Source of the DNA: Phycisphaerales bacterium
GTDB lineage: Bacteria; Planctomycetota; Phycisphaerae; Phycisphaerales; UBA1924
Assembly: GCA_020427395.1 (NCBI GenBank)
Contig: JAGQON010000007.1
Location: 1 to 64,000, forward strand
Direction: 5' to 3'
Length of the DNA: 64,000 nt
The notes below the pieces were generated by a model. The model worked only from the letters and a program-made list of their open reading frames with translations. It made no database searches and had not been told where the DNA came from. The translations under genes and the position numbers were made by a program. Shown here one piece after another: positions 1-7,390 of the stretch; the first letter of the stretch is position 1, and each line of letters starts with the position of its first letter.

Positions 1-719
1 TCGAACATGTACGCCTTACCGGAAGGGAAAGCGACCTCCGTAAAACGTCTGCTCATCACATAGTTCGCATCGCGTGTAAAGCTGCCCCACGGTCGATTGT
101 GCTGTTCCATGGGTTCCATATCCCCCACGCGTCGATCGGGGGAGTACGTAACGACACTAGTCTCGTACGAGCTCTCGAACTTTCGGAAGAGCTGGTTCGT
201 CGCGAAATCAGCGATCGGCGTCTCAGCCCGAACAACCTGCTCATCATCCTCGGGGCATGCCGCGATTGGTTCCTCGAGATTGCCCGTCAGATAATCATAA
301 AAGACGATGTGTGTGAACCAGAGGTTCGCGAACCAGTTGTTGCCGCCGCTGGATCTCGGGATGTATGGGTTGCCCGAATATTCACGGATAATGCTCACCG
401 CCTGATAGGGGGTGGACTGGAGGTCCGTGTTTGCGCTCCGCAGGTCGCTGTACTGGGTCTCGTAGTTTCCCGGCTTCCAACTGAACGCGGGGATCGTGCC
501 CCGATAGTCATCCCCGTAAGTCAACGCTGCCTGCCCCATCGATCGCATATTGGCCTGGCACTTGAGGGTCCGCGCCGAGCCGATCGCCCCGCTCAGCGCC
601 GGCAGCAGCAGCCCGATGAGCACCGCGATGATGGCAATGACCACAAGCAACTCGATAAGTGTGAACGCATCGCGTGTCGCTCGCCCCCGCGGTCTGGACT
701 GAAGCTGGATCATCATCAT
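1..719 (-). CDS. Prepilin-type N-terminal methylation protein, C-terminus cut by window edge
   Basis: The reading frame is open from an ATG at 719 (three ATGs in a row, 719 to 711) through the left edge of the window, giving at least 239 residues with no stop. The N-terminus has the class III/type II prepilin signature: a basic leader, then AFTLIELLVV with cleavage predicted between Ala18 and Phe19 and the conserved Glu at mature position 5, followed by a hydrophobic helix to about residue 42. The next segment (LKCQANMRSMGQAALTYGDD) is typical of the abundant planctomycete prepilin family related to DUF1559. A surface or pseudopilin role is inferred from the family. The exact start among the three Met codons is undecided, and no clear ribosome binding site is visible. 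Confidence 0.85.
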   Translation of the reverse strand, partial: MMMIQLQSRPRGRATRDAFTLIELLVVIAIIAVLIGLLLPALSGAIGSARTLKCQANMRSMGQAALTYGDDYRGTIPAFSWKPGNYETQYSDLRSANTDLQSTPYQAVSIIREYSGNPYIPRSSGGNNWFANLWFTHIVFYDYLTGNLEEPIAACPEDDEQVVRAETPIADFATNQLFRKFESSYETSVVTYSPDRRVGDMEPMEQHNRPWGSFTRDANYVMSRRFTEVAFPSGKAYMF

Positions 720-759
720 GGGTACGAACACGGACAGTGAACTGGTCGAATATACCAGA

Positions 760-1614
760 TTATTCGACCGCGTCACCCGTCTCGGATGCGGTTTTCCCGC
801 CCGAACCCGATCCGAGCACGACATAAGAGAGTGCCCCGATCGAGATGAGCGATGAGATGATGATGATCGCCCAAGCGTTTTTTCGATCATGATCTGCCCG
901 GGCTCGCCAGAATCGAACCAATCGCAACGCATCCTCCACGCGCTTGCGAGATTCCTCGTCGCTGACGGGCGTGACCGATGCGCCTTGAGCCTTTGCGGGG
1001 CTCGACGCCGCGATGGGGATCGTCGACGATGCGATCTCGCCGTGCCCGGGAACACTGGCGGGCTCTGCGTGCAGCGCGAGTACCTCGGGCAGCCCCTGGC
1101 CCGGCAAGGGCCTGGCGGGGCCGAGCCCCATGTGCTGGCGATCGCGTTCGACTTCGAAGGAGGCCTCGCAGCTCGGGCAGGAGAACGCATCGGGTTTGAC
1201 GGGGGCCTGACAGTTGTGACACACGCCAAGGCGGTTGGCGACGCCGGGCGTGTGCTTGGCCTGTGTCCAGAACTGGCGTGTGCTTGGGCCTCGCAGCACT
1301 GTTTCGCCCCGCACAGCGCCCTGCTCGATTAGGCGGACAAGCGTCGCAAAGCTGCACCCGGGGCGGAACGGCACCCGTTCGTCGCGGATCTCCCATGGCC
1401 CCATCTGATTCTGGGTGGCCTGGCGGCTCAGCGGATCAAATCGCCCCGCGCACTTCTCGCACCGACCAGAATCGGGCGTCACGGCCCCGCAATACGGGCA
1501 GACGAGCGAGCGCAGCTTGGGGGTCGGCGGTTCACCGGCGATCGCCCGAGCATGGGCCATCACCTCGGCTCGCACGCCGGAATCGGGTTCCTGAGCTGTG
1601 TGGGATATCGTCAT
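760..1614 (-). CDS. Zinc-ribbon / GYF-like domain protein with C-terminal membrane anchor
   Basis: The frame extends upstream to 1959, but the ATG at 1614 is preceded by AAGGTGATT at good spacing and avoids overlap with the divergent lipoprotein gene, so 284 residues are called. Two CxxC-x(n)-CxxC zinc ribbons are visible, at about 39-55 (CPYC...CEKC) and 132-149 (CHNC...CPSC). Between them, residues 70-125 (MGPWEIRDER... with a conserved W and a hydrophobic core) resemble the GYF_2-type domain that often accompanies zinc ribbons in planctomycetes. A single transmembrane helix lies near 247-268, leaving a short tail. The soluble part is probably cytoplasmic. Function is unknown; a protein-interaction or adaptor role is an inference from the domain types. 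Confidence 0.75.
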   Translation of the reverse strand: MTISHTAQEPDSGVRAEVMAHARAIAGEPPTPKLRSLVCPYCGAVTPDSGRCEKCAGRFDPLSRQATQNQMGPWEIRDERVPFRPGCSFATLVRLIEQGAVRGETVLRGPSTRQFWTQAKHTPGVANRLGVCHNCQAPVKPDAFSCPSCEASFEVERDRQHMGLGPARPLPGQGLPEVLALHAEPASVPGHGEIASSTIPIAASSPAKAQGASVTPVSDEESRKRVEDALRLVRFWRARADHDRKNAWAIIIISSLISIGALSYVVLGSGSGGKTASETGDAVE

Positions 1615-1681
1615 CTGAATCACCTTACGCAAGATCGGCCTCTGCGGTTGACCTGCCCACCTGCATCGGCTCGAATGGGTC

Positions 1682-2632
1682 ATGACCCGCACGATCCTAT
1701 TGGTATCCCCGATGCTGCTTTCGGCCCTGCTCCTCAACGCTTGTGCGAGTTCGCCTCCGCGAACCACACCCCAGCAGCACAGCAGCGATGCGATAACCCC
1801 GATCGCCTTGATCAACGGGCGTGCGATTTCCCCAGAGGCGATCGGCACCGGCGTGTACGAACTCGCTGGGGCCGAGGCCCTTCGGGAGTACGCCCTGGAT
1901 CGAGCACTGCACGAACGGTGTTCCCAACGTGGGATCGTGATTGGCGCAGATCGAGTCAAGGCCGAGCGTGATCTACTTGGCCAGTCGCTGGGATTCGCGG
2001 ATGAGCAGCCGCTGCCGCCTCAGGTGCTCGATGATCTCCGTGCCCAGCGGGGGCTGGGGCCGGAGCGGTTCGAGCGGCTTCTGCGCCGAAACGCGATGCT
2101 CAGGGCGCTGGTTGGTCCAGTCGAGCCATCTGAACTACAGATCGATCTGGAAACAGCAATCGTGTTCGGAGTGAGCTTCCGGGTTCGGTTGTTTGTCTCA
2201 GATGATGCTCAAGCCGCTCACGAAACCCGCACGGTCGTGGAGAACGCGACTAGCGGAGCCCGCCCGTGGGTGTTCGCAGAGCGTTGCGCCGAGTACTCAC
2301 GGCTTCCTTCCGCCGATCGCGGCGGGTTGATACCCCGCTTCCGCCTCAACTCACCCGAGTACCCCAGCGCCGTCAGTGAGGCGATCCGGAGCACGCAGCC
2401 GGGCGAATGCTCGGGCGTGATCAGCACCGAGAGCGGGTATCTCGTGGTCTATGTCGAGGGCATAAACCCCAAGCGTGAGCCGAGCAAGGAAGAGCAGCGA
2501 CAGCTCATCGATCGGCTCAGGCAAAGCGTCCAGCGTGAGCAGATGCAGCGCTACGCCCAGCAGATCCTGGCTGAACAGGAGATCATCGTGACCGATCGCT
2601 CGCTCAACTGGGCCTGGAGCAGCCAGCGCTGA
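1682..2632 (+). CDS. Peptidyl-prolyl isomerase-like lipoprotein (parvulin/PrsA type)
   Basis: A 316-residue protein with an N-terminal lipoprotein signal; the lipobox is LNAC with the lipidated Cys at 21. Residues about 45-130 form a SurA/PrsA-like N-terminal helical region (it starts ALINGRAISPEA, as many SurA N-domains do). Residues 160-265 match the rotamase pattern: FAERCAEYSRLPSADRGG, then a Pro-rich strand, GECSGVISTESGYLVVYV, and a charged C-terminal helix. By family it would catalyse cis/trans prolyl isomerisation or act as a chaperone for exported proteins at the membrane. It shares one nucleotide (TGATG) with the next gene, so the two are probably co-translated. The ribosome binding site is weak. 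The divergent gene starts 67 nt away. Confidence 0.75.
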   Translation: MTRTILLVSPMLLSALLLNACASSPPRTTPQQHSSDAITPIALINGRAISPEAIGTGVYELAGAEALREYALDRALHERCSQRGIVIGADRVKAERDLLGQSLGFADEQPLPPQVLDDLRAQRGLGPERFERLLRRNAMLRALVGPVEPSELQIDLETAIVFGVSFRVRLFVSDDAQAAHETRTVVENATSGARPWVFAERCAEYSRLPSADRGGLIPRFRLNSPEYPSAVSEAIRSTQPGECSGVISTESGYLVVYVEGINPKREPSKEEQRQLIDRLRQSVQREQMQRYAQQILAEQEIIVTDRSLNWAWSSQR

Positions 2633-3483
2633 TGCCCACCCACAGACGCATCCCGCTGCCAGCGCTGCTGAGTTTTCTGGCAATCTGGCCCGCTTTTTAC
2701 ACGCTCGGCGTGTACCTGCTCGCGTTGCTGACAATCGATCGCCCGATGCCCTCATGGCAGACTACCGCCTACCTCCTTCTGGTGGCGCACGCGTGCTATC
2801 TGCTGGATCGGGTGAAGCTCAGCGACGATCGCCAGGACCCGGCCGACGCGATTGCCCTTCCGGATCGGGCCCTGCTCTTCGCGGAGCACGCATCAAGAAT
2901 CCGTGTGTTGCTTCTTGCCGAACTGCTTGCTGCGATTGTGATGGGCTATCTCATTTCCCCGCTGCTGGCATTGATCCCGCTCGGGGCGCTCTTAGGCGTG
3001 CAGCTCTATGCGGGGCGGGCGGCCTCGCCGGGCAGACCCCGATTCAAGGATCTGCCAGCGCTCAAATCGTTCTTGATCAGCAGTGCGCACATCGCGCTGG
3101 TGGTCGTCGTGCTCTGGGGCAACAGCCACAACCTGATCGAACACCCGCGCCGGGTCGTTGTGCTGAGCATCGCCGGGCTCTGGCTGATCGTCTCCGCGGA
3201 CGCCATCCTGTGCGATCTCGACGATCACGACAGCGATGCGCTCTACGGCACTCGCTCGCTGCCGGTGCTTCTGGGAAATGCAAGGGCGTGGGTGCTCGCC
3301 GAGAGCATGCTTCTGGTTGGCTGCGGGCTGCTGATGATCCGGACGCGGCGACCCATCGAGCTGCTGGCGGTGAGCCTCGGCGTCTTCGCAACCACGCTGA
3401 GCACACGATCAATGAAAAACAGACGCGATCTGATCGATGCGCGTCTGCTTCCGATTGTGCTTCTTGCGATGCTGATTCGTTAG
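2632..3483 (+). CDS. UbiA-like membrane prenyltransferase
   Basis: A 283-residue polytopic membrane protein with about eight or nine hydrophobic helices. Two Asp-rich motifs at the usual places for the UbiA superfamily are visible: DRVKLSDDRQDPAD at about 59-72, and CDLDDHDSDALYGTRSLPVLLG at about 195-216. The second matches the family motif ending in R(T/S)LPV. UbiA enzymes transfer a prenyl chain to an aromatic or lipid acceptor; the acceptor here cannot be named from sequence. The start overlaps the stop of the parvulin-like lipoprotein by one base. The stop codon overlaps that of the convergent rny gene. Confidence 0.7.
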   Translation: MPTHRRIPLPALLSFLAIWPAFYTLGVYLLALLTIDRPMPSWQTTAYLLLVAHACYLLDRVKLSDDRQDPADAIALPDRALLFAEHASRIRVLLLAELLAAIVMGYLISPLLALIPLGALLGVQLYAGRAASPGRPRFKDLPALKSFLISSAHIALVVVVLWGNSHNLIEHPRRVVVLSIAGLWLIVSADAILCDLDDHDSDALYGTRSLPVLLGNARAWVLAESMLLVGCGLLMIRTRRPIELLAVSLGVFATTLSTRSMKNRRDLIDARLLPIVLLAMLIR

Positions 3484-5105
3484 CGGGCGATCTCGATGGC
3501 TCGGGTCTCACGCAGCACGGTCACCCGGATCTCGCCGGGGAAAGTCATCTCGTTGGAAACCCGCTTGGCGATCTCGTGGGCGATCAGGTACGATTCGTCA
3601 TCGCTCACCCGGTCGGCATCGATCATCACGCGGACCTCACGCCCCGCCTGAACCGCGTAGGCCTCGGAGACGCCCGGGATCGCCAGGGCGATGTCCTGGA
3701 GATCGTTGAGACGCTGGATATACCGCTCCATCGACTCTCGGCGGGCGCCCGGGCGGGCGGCGCTGACGGCGTCGGCGGCCATGACGATCGGGGTGTACCA
3801 GGTCGTCGAGGGCATATCGGCGTGGTGGGCACCGATCGCATTGAGAACAGCCTCTTCCTTCTCGCCGTACTGACGGGCGAAGTCCATGCCGATCTTGGGG
3901 TGACCGCCCTCCATCTCGTGGTCCATCGCCTTGCCGATATCGTGCAGGAATCCGCAGCGCTTCGCGAGCTTGCCATCAAGCCCGAGCTGGTCGGCGATGA
4001 TCTGGCACAGATACGCGACCTCGATCGAGTGCTTGAGCACATTCTGCCCGTAGCTGGTGCGGTAGGTCAGGCGACCCATTGCCTCGATGATCTTTGGGTG
4101 CAGCCCCTTGAGCCCGAGTTCGACCGAAGCGTCTTTGCCCGCCTTGACGATCTTCTCCTGGACTTCCTTACCGACCTTCTCGACGACCTCCTCGATGCGG
4201 GTGGGGTGCATACGCCCATCCGCGATGAGTCGCTCGAGCGATTCGACGGCGATGGCCTGACGGACCTTGTCGAAACAGGACACCACGATAACACCGGGGG
4301 TGTCATCGACAATGATGTCCGCCCCGGTTGCCTTCTCGATCGCACGGATATTGCGCCCCTCGCGACCGATGATTCGTCCCTTCATGTCGTCAGACGGGAT
4401 TGCGACGGTTCGGACTGTGGTCTCGGACGAGTGTTCGTTGGCATACCGCTGGATGGCATTGATCAGGATCTCCTTGGCCTCCTCCTTCGCCCCCTCTTCG
4501 GCCTCCTCGATAATCTGACGGGTAACCCGCCCCATCTCAGCCCGGGTCTGCTCCGCGACGCGATCCAGCAGGAGCTCTTTGGCCTGGTTTCGATCGAGCT
4601 GGGCAACGCGTTCAAGCTCGCGTTGCTGCTTGTCCTTGAGTTCGGTGAGCTCGCCCTCTCGCTTGGAGAGGCGTTCGCGTTCCTTTTCGACCCGTTCGCT
4701 CTGCTCGCTGAGCGTGCGTTCCTTGAGTGCGACGGTCTCTTCTTTGCGATCCAGCAGGTCTTCTCGTTTGGCGAGACGGCGTTCGAACTCGCGCTGCTCG
4801 TTGCGGGCGGCCTCAAGTTCCTTATCGACGGCTTCCTTGCGTTCCAGTGCCTTCCGATCAGCATCGATCAGGATCTTGTCGGCGGCGTTCTGGGCATCTT
4901 CCTTGGCCCTTGAGGCAAGCATCTCGGCCTCGGCCTTGAGCCGCTCGACCTTCTTGCCCCCCACCATGCCGGCAAGCATGTACCCGATACCCGACCCGAC
5001 AAGCAACGCCACGATCCCGATGATGGCGATCATGGCACCCGAACCGGTCCCGTCTTGCGCGAGCACCAGCGTGAGCGGCCCCTGAACATTGAGTGTTTGA
5101 TACAC
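3480..5105 (-). CDS. rny: Ribonuclease Y
   Basis: A 541-residue protein with the full RNase Y architecture: a membrane helix at about 25-47, a long charged coiled coil to about residue 215, a KH RNA-binding domain with GRIIGREGRN at 243-252, and an HD domain with His359 and the HD pair at 388-389 (LHDIGKAMDHEMEGGH). The family is a membrane-anchored endoribonuclease that starts mRNA decay. The GTG start at 5105 has AGAGG upstream. It gives an unusual 24-residue stretch before the membrane helix; the internal ATG for Met25 (MIAIIGIV) is an alternative start that would give a conventional N-terminus. It converges on the UbiA-like gene with overlapping stops. Confidence 0.95.
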   Translation of the reverse strand: MYQTLNVQGPLTLVLAQDGTGSGAMIAIIGIVALLVGSGIGYMLAGMVGGKKVERLKAEAEMLASRAKEDAQNAADKILIDADRKALERKEAVDKELEAARNEQREFERRLAKREDLLDRKEETVALKERTLSEQSERVEKERERLSKREGELTELKDKQQRELERVAQLDRNQAKELLLDRVAEQTRAEMGRVTRQIIEEAEEGAKEEAKEILINAIQRYANEHSSETTVRTVAIPSDDMKGRIIGREGRNIRAIEKATGADIIVDDTPGVIVVSCFDKVRQAIAVESLERLIADGRMHPTRIEEVVEKVGKEVQEKIVKAGKDASVELGLKGLHPKIIEAMGRLTYRTSYGQNVLKHSIEVAYLCQIIADQLGLDGKLAKRCGFLHDIGKAMDHEMEGGHPKIGMDFARQYGEKEEAVLNAIGAHHADMPSTTWYTPIVMAADAVSAARPGARRESMERYIQRLNDLQDIALAIPGVSEAYAVQAGREVRVMIDADRVSDDESYLIAHEIAKRVSNEMTFPGEIRVTVLRETRAIEIAR

Positions 5106-5350
5106 CGATGTGCCTCTGGGTGATCGTTCACGCGTGGGTTCGCGTGATCACCCTTTTCAAGCACCCGTGCGATCGCGTGGCGATCTGGATTGATGCGAGG
5201 CGCCGTACAGTTCGGTATCAGCAAGTCATTTCATCAGCAGCAGTTGTGATTCATACATACTCATGCGAGATCGTGAATGAAATCGTCGTCGAAAGGAATG
5301 CAAGCGGACGCTGAGATGAGCCGATAAAACCGAAAAGACACCCTCGCAAA

Positions 5351-5420
5351 GGGCACGCAAGTCGTGCCCAACGGGTGGAAATGCGTATTGTTCCCGGGTG
5401 CTCGGCCCCCCGAGCACCCG
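5351..5420. other. Tandem perfect hairpins in the 444-nt gap 5106-5549
   Basis: The intergenic region between rny and the next lipoprotein gene has no convincing ORF. It contains two neighbouring inverted repeats. The first is GGGCACG / CGTGCCC (5351-5357 and 5363-5369, loop CAAGT). The second is CGGGTGCTCGG / CCGAGCACCCG (5395-5405 and 5410-5420, loop CCCC), a perfect 11-bp stem. Neither is followed by a T-run on either strand, so they do not look like ordinary intrinsic terminators. They could belong to a structured leader of the downstream gene (start 5550) or to a small RNA. No known RNA family could be matched by eye. Confidence 0.4.
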
Positions 5421-5549
5421 ACGAAGCACTATCTTAGCATGTATTGAACCCGACACGAGAACACTGAGCCCTCCAATTCGTACCAGAAACAGCTCGCCAG
5501 GCCGAGCAACGCCCGAACTCAGTCGGACGCCCCAGAAGGAACGCCCAGC

Positions 5550-6389
5550 ATGTCCAAAGCACGCTCACTGATCCTGATCTTCGCTCTTGCCACCCTTGCG
5601 GCAGGGCTCCTGCCCGGCTGCACCCGCATGGGCGGGCTGCGAGCACGCATGGCGGCCGACGAGCTTGCCCACACCGTGCAGATCAAGGGCGACCCCATCA
5701 CCCTTGGCCGCCTCAACGCCGTGATTGTGGACAACCCTTACGGCAAGGTGAAGGTCTATGCCAAGCCCGCCCACGAGCAGGCGAATGTCACCTTCCGCGT
5801 CCAGCAGGAGAACCGCCTCCGCTGGCGGGCCGCTCGCATGGGCTTCGACTTTGACCCCGTCGGTGAGTACTTTACGGCGACCCACTCGAACAACGGTGAA
5901 CTCTCGGTGCTCACCATCAGCCCGACCGACCTCTCCGTTGAGGGCTACCGCCCGCCGATCGATCTGACAATCAACATCCCCCAGTGCGACGGCATCGAGG
6001 TCCGCAATGCGGGCGGCAAGGTCGTCATCGTGGGTGTCCAGGGCGCGATCCATGTGGAATCGGGCGATGCCGAAGTTCCCGGCGGCCCGATCGAGATCCG
6101 TACCGACAAGGAGCAGGTCGAAGAGATCTATGCCTACTCCAACGGCGGCAATGTCACGCTCGTGACCGGCCCGGACTCTGCTGGCACCGTTGAGCTTGTC
6201 GCACCGCGAGGCGTCACTTCGTTCAACTCACGCTACGGCGTCGTCAACCACTCCATGCCCCGCAAGGGTCACTGGACGGGGATCTGGAACGATGGCACAA
6301 ACTCCATCTATCTGGAGTCGCTCGATGGCGACGCAAGCGTCATGGTTGTTGATAACCCCGTGATGTACTCATCGGGCAAGACCTGGTAA
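5550..6389 (+). CDS. Lipoprotein with DUF4097-like beta-repeat domain
   Basis: A 279-residue protein preceded by AGAAGGAA about 9 nt upstream of the ATG. The N-terminal signal ends in a lipobox LPGC with Cys24. The rest is rich in short beta segments alternating with Gly and Asn (NPYGKVKVYAKP, IEVRNAGGKVVIVGVQGAIHVESGDAEV), the pattern of the DUF4097 putative adhesin / beta-helix family. The likely location is the outer membrane or periplasm. Function is unknown. An efficient bidirectional hairpin terminator follows directly, so this is a single-gene unit. Confidence 0.7.
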   Translation: MSKARSLILIFALATLAAGLLPGCTRMGGLRARMAADELAHTVQIKGDPITLGRLNAVIVDNPYGKVKVYAKPAHEQANVTFRVQQENRLRWRAARMGFDFDPVGEYFTATHSNNGELSVLTISPTDLSVEGYRPPIDLTINIPQCDGIEVRNAGGKVVIVGVQGAIHVESGDAEVPGGPIEIRTDKEQVEEIYAYSNGGNVTLVTGPDSAGTVELVAPRGVTSFNSRYGVVNHSMPRKGHWTGIWNDGTNSIYLESLDGDASVMVVDNPVMYSSGKTW

Positions 6390-6407
6390 ACCCAGATCAA
6401 GCGCATC

Positions 6408-6437
6408 AAAAAGCCCGCTCAACCGAGCGGGCTTTTT
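6408..6437. terminator. Bidirectional intrinsic terminator
   Basis: A perfect inverted repeat AAAAAGCCCGCTC / GAGCGGGCTTTTT with loop AACC lies between two convergent genes (stops at 6389 and 6461). Runs of A on one side and T on the other give a U-tract in both directions, so it should serve both the lipoprotein gene and the PilZ-like gene. Confidence 0.9.
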
Positions 6438-6460
6438 CATTTCAAGGCAAGCATGATCTT

Positions 6461-7306
6461 TCAGGCGGCCTTTCGTTGCGGCTGCATCGCGCCCAGGTAG
6501 CGTGAGATCTGCTTGATGACGAAGTCCTTGTGCTGGTTGTTATAGCCGAACTCAAACGCGAGCCCGGCGATAGTGTTCTGCTGCGAATCGATATGAGCAT
6601 GAGCGAGCTTCGCGGTCAGCACCAGCGGGGCCGGGATTGTCGGGCGCAGGTCCATCCGAAGCCAGAAGAGCTTGCCAGAGTCGATCTCGGAGCGGTACTC
6701 CACGGGCACGACGAGCCCGACGCCGCCGCCACCGAGGTTCGCGAGCTGCGCCTCGAACTTGGGTCCGACCATGGGCAGCGCGACCGGGTCATTGCTGGCG
6801 TTCACCACGCCGCCCTGCTTGGTCAGTTCATCGATCTGCACGCGGTTGGCGACCTCGAGTGGGACCGCGCTCATAGGGTCCATGAGCTTCCAGCACTCGA
6901 CGCTGGGCATGTCGAGATTCGCGATCGGTGTGCGGTCATTCTGGCGACGAAGGCAGCGGACCACCTTGGTCGGCATATCCAGCCGCAGGGCAGGGAACGC
7001 CCCGTTGCGTGTCTCGTTGATGGTCTTGCCGACGACCTTGGTGCTGAACATCCAACGGTTCTGACCGACAGACATCAGACCGACGAGTTCGACGCCCTCG
7101 TCGATGCGGAAAGCCTGCCCCATAGCGCCCGGCTGTTCGACGATGATCTCGTCCTCACTCAGCCCCAGGAGCTTCACGCGCCAGATGAGATCCTTGATCC
7201 CGTCCTCAGGGTCGTGCTTGATCGCAAACTCGAGACCGCCGCCCCGCTCATAGATGCGGTGGAGACTATCTCGCCATCGGTCGGTTCTGGAGCGGTTCGC
7301 GGGCAC
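6461..7306 (-). CDS. PilZ/YcgR-like c-di-GMP receptor candidate
   Basis: A 281-residue protein with a GTG start at 7306 and a good GAAAGGA site 7 nt upstream. Residues 50-115 resemble the YcgR N-domain (ending in A-x-x-L-x-x-P just before the next motif). This is followed by RRQNDR at 120-125, which provides the RxxxR c-di-GMP motif (Arg121 and Arg125). At 190-195, NLGGGG sits where PilZ proteins carry (D/N)x(S/A)xxG, with Gly in place of Ser. By family such proteins bind c-di-GMP and modulate motility or pili. The imperfect second motif means ligand binding should not be assumed. It is transcribed alone; the nearest co-directional gene is 85 nt upstream. Confidence 0.65.
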   Translation of the reverse strand: MPANRSRTDRWRDSLHRIYERGGGLEFAIKHDPEDGIKDLIWRVKLLGLSEDEIIVEQPGAMGQAFRIDEGVELVGLMSVGQNRWMFSTKVVGKTINETRNGAFPALRLDMPTKVVRCLRRQNDRTPIANLDMPSVECWKLMDPMSAVPLEVANRVQIDELTKQGGVVNASNDPVALPMVGPKFEAQLANLGGGGVGLVVPVEYRSEIDSGKLFWLRMDLRPTIPAPLVLTAKLAHAHIDSQQNTIAGLAFEFGYNNQHKDFVIKQISRYLGAMQPQRKAA

Positions 7307-7390
7307 TGGACGATCCTTTCATCTCTCGGTGTGTGCGGGCTTTGCATCGTCACACCAGAGACGGGGCTTGATGCCCAGCGCCGAGCTGGA

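Noticed and set aside
1615..1959. N-terminal extension of the zinc-ribbon protein
   Set aside because: The extension runs antisense through the lipoprotein gene, and a good ribosome binding site supports the internal ATG at 1614.
2754..4913. Long plus-strand ORF (719 codons)
   Set aside because: It lies antisense to rny and in another frame of the UbiA-like gene. High GC removes stops from shadow frames; the translation has no domain and has biased composition.
5351..5420. 6S RNA or signal-recognition-particle RNA
   Set aside because: Two hairpins alone are not diagnostic: the closing stem and central bulge of 6S RNA and the conserved loop of SRP RNA could not be found.
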